From JBDTMC01 sp039934475 (GTDB taxonomy: Bacteria; Acidobacteriota; Terriglobia; Bryobacterales; Bryobacteraceae), in the NCBI GenBank assembly GCA_039934475.1, contig JBDTMC010000099.1:1-19460 (forward strand): a stretch of DNA of 19,460 bases, given 5' to 3'. Below, in pieces: positions 7,640-14,362 of this stretch (the first letter of the stretch is position 1; each line of letters starts with the position of its first letter). The notes under the pieces were generated by a model. It was not told the DNA's origin. It saw only the letters and a program-made list of their open reading frames with translations, and made no database searches. The translations under genes and the position numbers were made by a program.

Positions 7640-7846
7640 ATGAAAAACGCAGGTTTGGAACTTTACGCGAGATTGCAAACACTATGTACCGATCTGAGGG
7701 GCGAAGAAGGCCAGGATCTGATCGAGTACGCACTTGTGGTTGCCCTCATCGCCTTTGCCGCCACTGCTAGTATGACAGCCCTCGCCGGTAAGATCACCGG
7801 CGCATTCACCAGTATCGGCACCAAACTCAGTACCTACACCAGCTAG
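7640..7846 (+). CDS. flp: Flp-family type IVc major pilin
   Basis: 68 aa, the typical length of an Flp prepilin. The start is the ATG at 7640, with AAGGA about nine bases upstream (7627-7631); an upstream frame extension is not needed. The leader ends in G24 followed by QDLIEYALVVALIAFAATA, which is the Flp signature: glycine, four residues, then Glu-Tyr, then a hydrophobic helix. Known Flp pilins are cut after this glycine by the TadV/CpaA prepilin peptidase, which here would leave a mature pilin of 44 residues. The Glu at mature position 5 is expected to guide assembly. It is the first gene of the Tad locus and is separated from cpaE by 274 bases, which allows it to be expressed at a higher level than the machinery. 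No prepilin peptidase gene is in the window. Confidence 0.93.
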   Translation: MKNAGLELYARLQTLCTDLRGEEGQDLIEYALVVALIAFAATASMTALAGKITGAFTSIGTKLSTYTS

Positions 7847-7971
7847 GTCGAGCAGGTTGGCTCCAGTGGATGCGAACAAAGCTGAGCGGAGGGCGGTAGC
7901 CTTATGCGTGGCCTACCCGGACCGTCAGGGAATGGACCGCCCGACTACTATGCGGAGAGAACCACCAAGCC

Positions 7972-8002
7972 CGATGCCGAAAGGCATCGAACGGGTGATG
8001 CC
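7972..8002 (+). promoter_or_regulatory. Mutually exclusive hairpins between flp and cpaE
   Basis: CGATGCC (7972-7978), GAAA loop, GGCATCG (7983-7989) forms a perfect 7-bp stem with a stable tetraloop. The right arm can instead pair with a second GATGCC (7997-8002) across an 8-base loop. Neither is followed by a T-run, so it is not a normal intrinsic terminator. It may stabilise the pilin mRNA 3' end or control read-through into cpaE. Confidence 0.4.
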
Positions 8003-8120
8003 TGATCCGAAAGAGTGCGCTGCTACCGTCTTTTGGGTAGAGTCGCCCGTGGCCCCTGTGGTGCGCACCTTGATCGCGGCGGAGGCGCGGTAAGCACAGT
8101 CGAGGCGCCAAATCTTCAAA

Positions 8121-9338
8121 ATGTCTACTATTCCCGTTGTTGAGCAACACCCGAGCATTAGCGATCTGTCGGTGGAACTTCTCATTCCAGCCGGCGAACA
8201 ACTGCAGGCAATCAGGCTGCTGCTTGCCGGGCTAGGCCTAAAAAAGATCCACGAGTCCGCAGGGTTACCGGATAGCGCGGCGCTGCAGAAACTTATCGGT
8301 AGCGGCACGGACATTTTTGTGGTGGATCTGAATGCAAATGATGCCGATCGGTCGTTCGCGCTGATCGAGACGCTCTGCAGTCGGTCCGCCTCCTCCACCG
8401 TAATGGCTTGCTCCGCGGCCGCCGCCGAATCCAGCCTGATGCTGCGTTCGATGCGCGCAGGAGCGCGAGAGTTTCTGGTCAAGCCAATCGCTGCAACAGC
8501 CATGGAAGAAGCACTGGACAGGGCGCTGGCGAGGCACCAAAAGAGCAAGCCACAAAAAGCCGCTGCCAAGGTTTTGGTCTTCGCGGCAACTAAGGGCGGC
8601 GCCGGCGCAACAACTATCGCGACCAACTTTGCGGTGGCGCTGGCGGAAGAAGGCATAGGTAGGGTGGTGGGCCTGGACCTCGATGTGCAATTGGGCGAGA
8701 TGGCTCTTGGTTTGGGGCTGACACCGAAATTCTCGATCAAGGACGCGCTTCAGAATATCGACCGGCTAGATTCTGTTTTTCTGATGGGTTTACTCGCCAA
8801 ACATACCTCCGGACTCTACGTGCTCGCCGCTCCCGAGGAGTTTGCCTCTCACAGCACGCTAGTGGAGGGACTGGGCCGTTTGCTCAGTCTTCTGCGCGAC
8901 GAATTCGACTATATCGTCATTGATGCCGGTCCAATTCCGGGCGTGGATGAGGTTCTATTCGATCTCGCCGACACGATCTACCTGGTAACGCAGGCGAGCA
9001 TTCCAGCGTTGCGAAACGCACGGCGGATTCTCATGTATATTGCCAGCATGGAGCGGAGCCCCCATCCCGAAGTGATCCTGAACCGGTGTAACGCGAGGGA
9101 CGTCGGTATTGATGAAACGGGCGTAGTGAAGGCCTTGGCGCGGCCAGTAAATTGGAAGGTTCCAAACGATTTCGCCGCCGTTCGAACCGCTGAAAACACC
9201 GGGGTTCCAGTGGCAATGAAAGATTCTCCGATTACCCGAGTCCTCCGTCAGATGGCTAGGTCCGCCTGCGGCAAGCCTGTCGTACCCGAGAAGAAGAGTA
9301 AATCGCTCCGCAGCCTCATCTTCCAATTGAGCAATTAA
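8121..9338 (+). CDS. cpaE: Tad pilus localisation ATPase CpaE/TadZ (MinD/ParA type)
   Basis: 405 aa with the two-part CpaE layout. Residues about 15-140 form a receiver-like alpha/beta domain (DIFVVDLNAND, AGAREFLVKPIA). Residues about 149-400 are a MinD/ParA-like ATPase with the deviant Walker A KGGAGATT (158-165), the signature lysine at 158, and the following GLDLDVQLGEMALGLGL. The late YIVIDAGPI segment is the equivalent of the Walker B region. Family members dimerise on ATP at the inner membrane and set the place where the Tad machine assembles. The receiver-like domain is usually not phosphorylated. The gene directly precedes cpaF: its TAA ends one base before the next ATG. No strong ribosome-binding site is seen before this ATG. 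Confidence 0.92.
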   Translation: MSTIPVVEQHPSISDLSVELLIPAGEQLQAIRLLLAGLGLKKIHESAGLPDSAALQKLIGSGTDIFVVDLNANDADRSFALIETLCSRSASSTVMACSAAAAESSLMLRSMRAGAREFLVKPIAATAMEEALDRALARHQKSKPQKAAAKVLVFAATKGGAGATTIATNFAVALAEEGIGRVVGLDLDVQLGEMALGLGLTPKFSIKDALQNIDRLDSVFLMGLLAKHTSGLYVLAAPEEFASHSTLVEGLGRLLSLLRDEFDYIVIDAGPIPGVDEVLFDLADTIYLVTQASIPALRNARRILMYIASMERSPHPEVILNRCNARDVGIDETGVVKALARPVNWKVPNDFAAVRTAENTGVPVAMKDSPITRVLRQMARSACGKPVVPEKKSKSLRSLIFQLSN

Positions 9339-10655
9339 ATGGCACTCAACGACAGACAGAGGCAGGCGGCGAAGGGGGAAGGGCCCGACCTGGAGCAGGT
9401 AAAGGCGGAAGTCCATGGGATTCTCATGGCAAAGCTGGACCTGGAGAAGCTCTCGGCGGTGGAGAGCGCGCAGGCGCGCCAAGCGGTCGCGACGATGGTG
9501 CGAGACATTCTCGGCTCCCGCAATATGCCCCTTAACGCCAGTGAGAGGGGACAGATTGAGACCGCGTTGCTCGATGACATTTTTGGTCTCGGGCCGCTTG
9601 ATCCCCTGTTAAAAGACCCGACGATCTCTGACATCCTGGTGAATCGAGCAGACCTTGTCTTTGTAGAACGGCACGGCATTCTCGAGAAAACCAATATTCA
9701 ATTCCGGGATGACCGGCACCTGATGCAGGTGATCGACCGGATCGTATCGCGAGTAGGACGTAGAGTGGACGAGGCGTCGCCCATGGTTGACGCGCGGCTT
9801 GCCGACGGATCACGAGTCAACGCGGTGATACCTCCCCTGGCCATCGACGGCCCTTGCCTTTCCATCCGGCGGTTCGGAAGTGGACCGGTGTCGGCCGATA
9901 CCTTGGTAAAGCTACAGAGTGTTTCTCCTGAGATGTTGCAAGTTCTGTCCGCAGCGGTGAAGGCACGCATTAGCTTTCTGATTTCCGGAGGGACCGGCGC
10001 GGGCAAGACGACTTTCATGAACATCCTTTCCAGCTATATTCCGCACAAGGAACGGCTGATCACGATTGAGGACGCCGCCGAGTTGCAGCTCCAACAGGAG
10101 GATGTTGTGCGGCTTGAGACGAGGTCCGCTAGCGTGGAAGGAATTGGCGGCGTAAAGCAGCGCCAGTTGCTGATCAACAGCCTTCGTATGCGTCCTGATC
10201 GCATCATCATCGGAGAGGTCCGCGGCGATGAGGCGTTCGACATGCTGCAAGCCATGAACACCGGCCATGAAGGGTCGATGACAACAATCCACGCGAATAC
10301 GTCGCGCGATGCTCTTTCCCGGCTGGAATCGATGGTAGCGATGGCCAATGTAAACCTACCGGAGAAATCGATTCGCCAACAGATCGCCTCCGCCATCTCC
10401 ATCGTTGTCCAGGTAAGCCGGCTCAGCGACGGGACCCGGAAGGTAACTAACATCTCGGAGATTACCGGCCAGGAGGAAGACGTCATCAGTATGCAGGACA
10501 TCTTTAACTTTGAGCGGAAGGGCATTGCGGCTGATGGACACGTTGTGGGCGCGTTCGTCCCCACCGGAATCCGGCCGAAATTTCTAGACCGGCTGCGCCT
10601 GGCGGGTATCCTATTGCCGGCCGAGATATTCGAACGATCGGTGGAAGTGAAGTAG
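9339..10655 (+). CDS. cpaF: Tad pilus assembly ATPase CpaF/TadA
   Basis: 438 aa, the usual length for this secretion-ATPase family. The N-terminal region (about 65-190) carries the family pattern FGLGPLDPLLKDPTISDILVN, and the catalytic core follows: Walker A GGTGAGKT (217-224), an acidic box (TIEDAAELQ, 242-250), Walker B RIIIGEVRG (288-296) and the His box TGHEGSMTTIHANT (308-321). All catalytic elements are intact. The hexameric enzyme hydrolyses ATP in the cytoplasm to power Flp pilin extrusion together with TadB and TadC. The ATG abuts the cpaE stop codon, so translation is probably coupled; there is no strong independent ribosome-binding site. Confidence 0.95.
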   Translation: MALNDRQRQAAKGEGPDLEQVKAEVHGILMAKLDLEKLSAVESAQARQAVATMVRDILGSRNMPLNASERGQIETALLDDIFGLGPLDPLLKDPTISDILVNRADLVFVERHGILEKTNIQFRDDRHLMQVIDRIVSRVGRRVDEASPMVDARLADGSRVNAVIPPLAIDGPCLSIRRFGSGPVSADTLVKLQSVSPEMLQVLSAAVKARISFLISGGTGAGKTTFMNILSSYIPHKERLITIEDAAELQLQQEDVVRLETRSASVEGIGGVKQRQLLINSLRMRPDRIIIGEVRGDEAFDMLQAMNTGHEGSMTTIHANTSRDALSRLESMVAMANVNLPEKSIRQQIASAISIVVQVSRLSDGTRKVTNISEITGQEEDVISMQDIFNFERKGIAADGHVVGAFVPTGIRPKFLDRLRLAGILLPAEIFERSVEVK

Positions 10656-10668
10656 ACGGAAACGTGCT

Positions 10669-11637
10669 ATGTGGCCTGTTCTCACTGCCGCCATGCTGGG
10701 CTTGGCCGCCATGGCGGTTGCCTATAAGCTGCTGAGGGGGACACCCACCAGTTCCGCTCAGATGTTGCGCCGTCTGAATCTGGATCAGTTCGGGGCTCCC
10801 GTCGCGCCGGAGGGCGATGAAGCCGCGGATGTAAGCAAAGAGACACGTTTAAGCAAGATACCCTGGATGAACAGGTGGCTAGCGACGATCGACCTTACAG
10901 CCCACCTCCGGATGATCTTATATCAGGCGGATCTGAACTGGTCGGTGGGCACGTGGCTGATAGCAACGTTGGTTGGATGGATCGGCTTTTCCTGCCTTTT
11001 GTACCTTCGATTCTGGGCGCTGGCGCCCACCCTTGCCCTGTCTCTCCTTTTCCTACCCCTGCCAACACTGTATGTGTTCCGATGCCGCCGGAAGCGCTTC
11101 GCGGAAATTGAAGAACAACTTCCGGAGGCTTTGTATCTGTTGGTGAGCGCGCTTCGGGTAGGCCACAGCTTGATGACTGCGATCGGCTACCTAGGCAAGG
11201 AGACCCGCGAACCCCTGAAAGGAGAATTCCAGAAGTGCTTCGAGGAACAGAATTTTGGTATCGATCTACGCACAGCGCTCACGAGCCTTGCGACGAGAGT
11301 ACCAATCCAGGATATCCGCTTCTTCGTCGCCGCTGTTCTCATTCAGAAGGAAAGCGGAGGCAACATGGCGGAGGTGCTGGATAACCTATCGCGGACCATT
11401 CGCGATCGATTCAGGCTGAAGAAACAAGCCCGGGTGTTCACCGCTCAAGGACGTGCGACGGGCTGGATTCTGTCCCTTTTGCCGGTTGCCCTGGGCCTGG
11501 CAATGTATCTGGTTCGTCCGGAGGGAATCAGTATCCTCTGGACTACCGCGATAGGAAAGAAACTCCTTTACACCGCGGGTGTGATGAATATCCTGGGCGG
11601 GTTGATCATTCGAAAAGTCGTTAAGATTCGTGTCTAG
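10669..11637 (+). CDS. tadB: Tad inner-membrane platform protein TadB (T2SF domain)
   Basis: 322 aa. There is a membrane helix at about 3-22, a hydrophobic pair at about 95-137, the T2SF/GspF cytoplasmic helical domain at about 148-265 (QLPEALYLLVSALRVGHSLM, VLIQKESGGNMAEVLDNLS) and two C-terminal membrane helices (about 264-283 and 298-316). This is the standard TadB layout. TadB sits with TadC in the inner membrane and couples CpaF ATPase motion to pilin insertion. The gene begins 13 bases after the cpaF stop, with GGA eight bases before the ATG. Next is a 93-base gap containing a dispersed repeat. Confidence 0.92.
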   Translation: MWPVLTAAMLGLAAMAVAYKLLRGTPTSSAQMLRRLNLDQFGAPVAPEGDEAADVSKETRLSKIPWMNRWLATIDLTAHLRMILYQADLNWSVGTWLIATLVGWIGFSCLLYLRFWALAPTLALSLLFLPLPTLYVFRCRRKRFAEIEEQLPEALYLLVSALRVGHSLMTAIGYLGKETREPLKGEFQKCFEEQNFGIDLRTALTSLATRVPIQDIRFFVAAVLIQKESGGNMAEVLDNLSRTIRDRFRLKKQARVFTAQGRATGWILSLLPVALGLAMYLVRPEGISILWTTAIGKKLLYTAGVMNILGGLIIRKVVKIRV

Positions 11638-11657
11638 CAGCTGGAAGGCATTTTAGG

Positions 11658-11688
11658 CCGCAGGTAAACACAGACGAACGCAGATAAG
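11658..11688 (+). repeat. Dispersed intergenic repeat, copy 1 (CCGCAGGTAAACACAGACGA type)
   Basis: This A- and CGCAGAT-rich phrase, with TAAACACAGA and GAACGCAGATAA, lies between tadB and tadC. It closely resembles the stretch at 13698-13726 and, inverted, 14300-14318. It does not look like part of a gene, and similar phrases are known as intergenic filler repeats in several environmental phyla (recalled, not searched). Confidence 0.45.
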
Positions 11689-11730
11689 ACCTTCTTTTTC
11701 AAACACGGTAATTAGTGCAGGTAGTTGATT

Positions 11731-12642
11731 ATGTGGATCGCTTTCCTAGTGTTCGGTGCGACCCTCTTCGTTCTAGTGAGCGGAGGGCTGCTGTTCCTCT
11801 ATCGCGCGGAATCCTCGCGCTGGCTTGCTCGGACGGGATCGGCGCAACAGGACGTGGCTCTGCTGACTAGCATGGCATCGGAGCCGGTAAGCACTAAGCT
11901 GGAGAAGCTGGTACAGCCGTTCCACAAGATCATCCCCAGAAACGACGCTGAGGCCTCCTCGGTTGGGCGACAACTGGCAATGGCCGGTTACCGCGGGGCA
12001 AAGTATGTCAACATTTTCTATGCGGCTAAAGTACTCGCGCCGTTGCTATTTTGCGGTGCAGTGACGGTAACTCGCGCCTTTGAGTACAGCCCCTTGTTCG
12101 TCTATGTCACCGCAGCCTGCATTGGCTATTTAGTGCCCGGCATGTGGCTCAGTTGGCGTATTTCCGCGCGCCAAACCGAGATTCGGTTCGGCCTGCCAGA
12201 GGCGCTGGACCTGCTTGTCATCTGTCTGGAGGCGGGACTAAGCCTTGATCGCGCCACGCTGCGTACGGCAGACGAACTACGTTTGAGCCAGCCGGCGCTA
12301 GCAGACGAGATGGGTCTGGTCAACCTGGAGCAGCGTAGCGGAGTCCCACGCGGCGATGCGTGGAGACATTGTGGAGACAGAACGGGAGTAGATACCGTCC
12401 GCGCCCTTGCGGCGGTGATGATCCAGGCTGACAAGTTTGGCACTAGCGTCGGTAAGGCGCTGCGGATCCATTCGGAAACACTGCGCACGCGACGCCGCCA
12501 GGAGGCGGAAGAACGCGCGGCGAAAACGACGGTGAAACTGGTATTCCCGCTGGTGTTGTTCATCTTCCCTTCGCTGTTCGTGGTGACCATTGGTCCGTCG
12601 ATGATCATCATGTTCGACTCGTTCGACAAATACCTGAATTGA
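11731..12642 (+). CDS. tadC: Tad inner-membrane platform protein TadC (T2SF domain)
   Basis: 303 aa from the ATG at 11731, which has AGG nine bases upstream (11719-11721); an in-frame TTG at 11725 would add two residues but sits too close to that site. A hydrophobic N-terminal helix (WIAFLVFGATLFVLVSGGLL) is followed by two membrane segments (about 90-140), a T2SF domain at about 150-260 (FGLPEALDLLVICLEAGLSLD, VMIQADKFGTSVGKALRIHS) and a C-terminal membrane helix (TVKLVFPLVLFIFPSLFVVT). It is the usual partner of TadB. The gap from tadB carries a dispersed repeat, so the two genes may be less tightly co-expressed than in classical tad operons. Confidence 0.92.
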   Translation: MWIAFLVFGATLFVLVSGGLLFLYRAESSRWLARTGSAQQDVALLTSMASEPVSTKLEKLVQPFHKIIPRNDAEASSVGRQLAMAGYRGAKYVNIFYAAKVLAPLLFCGAVTVTRAFEYSPLFVYVTAACIGYLVPGMWLSWRISARQTEIRFGLPEALDLLVICLEAGLSLDRATLRTADELRLSQPALADEMGLVNLEQRSGVPRGDAWRHCGDRTGVDTVRALAAVMIQADKFGTSVGKALRIHSETLRTRRRQEAEERAAKTTVKLVFPLVLFIFPSLFVVTIGPSMIIMFDSFDKYLN

Positions 12643-12657
12643 CCGGGTCGAGGAGCG

Positions 12658-12673
12658 GTGAAAGCTCTTTCAC
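12658..12673 (+). other. Hairpin downstream of tadC
   Basis: GTGAAA (12658-12663), loop GCTC, TTTCAC (12668-12673): a perfect 6-bp stem 16 bases after the tadC stop. It has no T-run, so it is more likely an mRNA 3'-end or processing structure than a strong terminator. Confidence 0.3.
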
Positions 12674-12767
12674 GGGGCCGTCCCGGACACGCAAACCGGC
12701 GATTTACGTGCCCCTGGATTCCGGCGATGAAAATGCAAGGGTGTTTGGCAGAAGTAGCGAGTGTGGC

Positions 12768-12783
12768 TGGCAACCGCAACGCA
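12768..12783 (+). promoter_or_regulatory. Candidate sigma54 promoter upstream of the PilZ gene
   Basis: TGGCAA-CCGCA-ACGCA keeps GG (12769-12770) and GC (12781-12782) ten bases apart, with 5 of 6 matches in the -24 box but a poor -12 box (ACGCA instead of TTGCA). It ends 41 bases before the PilZ ATG. A sigma54-type activator is encoded in the same locus, which is the reason to note it. Confidence 0.3.
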
Positions 12784-12824
12784 CCAACTCGCGATCGAGG
12801 GAAAGAAGCCCGGAGAGTACATTG

Positions 12825-13253
12825 ATGAAACTAATCAGTGGCTTCAAGAAGTGGCTGGCGGGCGCGCCCGCCGACAGCCGCCAAGCCGCCAGATTCACTG
12901 AGCCGGCGATCCTGGTGCATTACTGGGACGGTTCGGCTCCCGAAGGTCGAACTATTCGCGATATCAGCAACACAGGAGCCTACATCGTCACCAAGGAGCA
13001 CTGGTATCCGGGGACGATCGTGCGGCTGATTCTGCGTGGCTATCACACGTCCTTGACAGGCGACACAGAGTCACTTCCCTACCAAACTACAACCATCTCT
13101 TCGCGAGTGATACGCCAGGATCCGGACGGCGTGGCGGTTCAGTTTCTGTTTCCCACTTCGGCTGAGGAGCAAGGGCTGCGGGCGTTTCTGGCGACGATTC
13201 CGAAGGTGGCTGGTCCCAGTACAATTTCGCGTGTTACCGTCGAGCCCACGTGA
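12825..13253 (+). CDS. PilZ-domain protein (candidate c-di-GMP receptor)
   Basis: 142 aa. The ATG at 12825 is preferred because GGAG (12812-12815) lies nine bases upstream and the protein character starts here; the frame is open further back but overlaps the tadC end with low-complexity residues. The two c-di-GMP contact motifs are present: R19-x-x-x-R23 (RQAAR) and D46-I-S-N-T-G51. These sit in a beta-barrel-like sequence (TGAYIVTKEHWYPGTIVRLIL, DGVAVQFLF). PilZ domains bind c-di-GMP and change the activity of a partner. Its place between tadC and cpaB suggests a partner in the Tad machine, but that is inference. The final 25 residues have no recognisable role. Confidence 0.85.
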   Translation: MKLISGFKKWLAGAPADSRQAARFTEPAILVHYWDGSAPEGRTIRDISNTGAYIVTKEHWYPGTIVRLILRGYHTSLTGDTESLPYQTTTISSRVIRQDPDGVAVQFLFPTSAEEQGLRAFLATIPKVAGPSTISRVTVEPT

Positions 13254-13275
13254 AAGTTTGTTCGACAACGGGGAA

Positions 13276-13293
13276 TCCGGTCCGTCGACCGGA
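13276..13293 (+). other. Hairpin downstream of the PilZ gene
   Basis: TCCGGTC (13276-13282), CGTC loop, GACCGGA (13287-13293): a perfect 7-bp GC-rich stem 22 bases after the PilZ stop. It has no T-run. The following 180 bases up to the small membrane protein gene hold no other feature that I can support. Confidence 0.35.
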
Positions 13294-13476
13294 AGGGCGG
13301 CATGTCGGTATACGTGGACACTCCGCACAGCATCTGTAGTCAAGGGCATACACCACCTTCGCACCGATACCCGCATCGCTTTGATTCGCGGTCACTTCAT
13401 CGGTACGATCGATTGGATGCCGAATTGCATTCAACAGTTATGACAGAGATACGAAGGAAACCGAAAGGAGAACTTT

Positions 13477-13572
13477 ATGGATAGCACAACGATCGTCCGA
13501 ATTATTGCAGGTGTATGCTTTCTGATCGTGCTGGCCTTTTTGATTCAAAGACGCCGCAACAAGGCGGCCTAA
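13477..13572 (+). CDS. 31-residue single-span membrane protein
   Basis: The ATG at 13477 is preceded by a perfect ribosome-binding site (AAGGAG at 13465-13470, six bases away), the strongest in the window, and the gene ends in TAA followed at once by a terminator-like hairpin. The peptide starts MDSTTIVRI, has a hydrophobic helix of about 16-18 residues (IIAGVCFLIVLAFLI, residues 9-23), and ends QRRRNKAA. That layout predicts an N-out, C-in inner-membrane micropeptide. Function unknown. It lies in the Tad locus between the PilZ and DUF192 genes, so an accessory role in pilus assembly is conceivable. It is too short for routine gene finders and could be missed in related genomes. It could also be a general stress or leader-type micropeptide unrelated to pili. 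Confidence 0.7.
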   Translation: MDSTTIVRIIAGVCFLIVLAFLIQRRRNKAA

Positions 13573-13585
13573 CGGGCGGCCTTTT
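13561..13585 (+). terminator. Probable intrinsic terminator of the small membrane protein gene
   Basis: AAGGC...GCCTT outer stem with a G/G mismatch and a GCC/GGC inner stem around a TAACG loop, followed by TTTT (13582-13585). The left arm overlaps the last three codons of the small gene. The T-run is short, so termination may be partial. Confidence 0.5.
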
Positions 13586-13631
13586 GAGACTGGGAAACAG
13601 CAGTAGCCTGCGAGTAAGTTCGAGCACCACA

Positions 13632-13684
13632 CTAACGGTCGCAGTTTTTCGATTTGAACAACTTTTGAGAACCGCGGCCGTTAG
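13632..13684 (+). other. 11-bp inverted repeat with 31-base loop (possible structured RNA)
   Basis: CTAACGGTCGC (13632-13642) pairs along its full length with GCGGCCGTTAG (13674-13684), with one G-U pair. The second arm can also pair, with one mismatch, with CCTAACGGGCG (13568-13578) in the terminator region, so two alternative folds exist. No gene occupies this stretch. Confidence 0.4.
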
Positions 13685-13697
13685 GGGAGCTGGAAAA

Positions 13698-13726
13698 GGC
13701 AGATGAACCGCCGATAAACACGGATC
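13698..13726 (+). repeat. Dispersed intergenic repeat, copy 2
   Basis: GCAGATGAACCGCCGATAAA followed by CACGGATC resembles the tadB-tadC gap repeat (11658-11688). The 10-base core CGATAAACAC (13712-13721) recurs inverted at 14307-14316 on the other side of the DUF192 gene. Confidence 0.45.
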
Positions 13727-13784
13727 GCCCGCGGTATGTGTCAGGTTCAGGACCAGGTAGAAGGTGGCAATTAGAAGGTGTGGA

Positions 13785-14300
13785 ATGAAGCAGACACTCT
13801 GCGTTTTCAATCGAACGCGCGATGCCTTCCTGGGGCTGAATGTCGTCAGAGCGGACACACTCGTCACTAGTCTGCGCGGCCTGCTGGGACGCATAAAATT
13901 TGCTCCCGAAGATGGACTGTGGATGGTGCCTTCCGTTGGCATCCACACGTTTGGGATGCTTTTCCCCATCGATCTCATCTATCTTGACCGTGACAACCGC
14001 GTCGTCCATTTGGCAGAGCATGTTGGTCCTTTTCGCATCTCACCGATCTGGAGGCGATGCGCCAGCGTTCTTGAATTGCGGGCCCTCACGATTCATTACT
14101 CACATACTAAGTTTGGCGATCAATTGCTCATCTGTTCGCCCGAAGACTTGCAGGTTCACCTGAATGCACAGGTTATGCCCATCGACGCCCCAAGCCATGA
14201 TCGAGTAATTACAGAGTGCGTGCCGCAAGCCGGCGGTACAGTCCCCGCAACAGCTCGTACTCTCTTGGACCGGATATCCAGGCCAGGGCGCCGCCTTTGA
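13785..14300 (+). CDS. DUF192-family protein with C-terminal extension
   Basis: 171 aa from the ATG at 13785, with GAAGG (13774-13778) six bases before it; an upstream GTG at 13764 is less likely. The N-terminal about 115 residues match the DUF192 layout: a start near FNRTRDAFLGLNV, then DGLWMVPSVGIHTFGMLFPIDL (about 45-65), IYLDRDNRVVHLAEHVGPFR, VLELRALTIHYSHTKFGDQL. The family is of unknown function; a DUF192 gene inside pilus-type loci is known from other bacteria by association. A further about 55 residues follow that I do not recognise. The sequence has no clear signal peptide or membrane helix, whereas many DUF192 proteins are exported. An AGAAGGTG duplication (13759, 13773) precedes the start. 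The gene is bracketed by inverted copies of a short repeat. Confidence 0.75.
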   Translation: MKQTLCVFNRTRDAFLGLNVVRADTLVTSLRGLLGRIKFAPEDGLWMVPSVGIHTFGMLFPIDLIYLDRDNRVVHLAEHVGPFRISPIWRRCASVLELRALTIHYSHTKFGDQLLICSPEDLQVHLNAQVMPIDAPSHDRVITECVPQAGGTVPATARTLLDRISRPGRRL

Positions 14301-14318
14301 TGTCTTGTGTTTATCGCG
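14300..14318 (-). repeat. Dispersed intergenic repeat, copy 3 (inverted, short)
   Basis: On the - strand the sequence reads CCGCGATAAACACAAGACA, sharing CGATAAACAC with copy 2. It begins at the last base of the DUF192 stop codon and lies before cpaB. Confidence 0.35.
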
Positions 14319-14362
14319 GCAACAAAAGCCAAATTTGCCCGCGGACAGACAGGTAAGACGAG

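Noticed and set aside
7857..8093. 78-codon frame between flp and cpaE
   Set aside because: TTG start, no ribosome-binding site, no protein motif, and the frame contains the hairpin arms at 7972-8002.
7925..8740. 271-codon - strand frame antisense to cpaE
   Set aside because: Low-complexity Ala/Ser-rich translation typical of the reverse strand of a high-GC gene; cpaE on + has full family motifs.
12639..12824. Upstream extension of the PilZ gene overlapping the tadC stop
   Set aside because: The residues are low-complexity and unlike PilZ; the ATG at 12825 has a ribosome-binding site.
13258..13300. tRNA-like TTCGA segment before a hairpin
   Set aside because: No cloverleaf arms or CCA end could be assembled around it; the hairpin is a simple stem.
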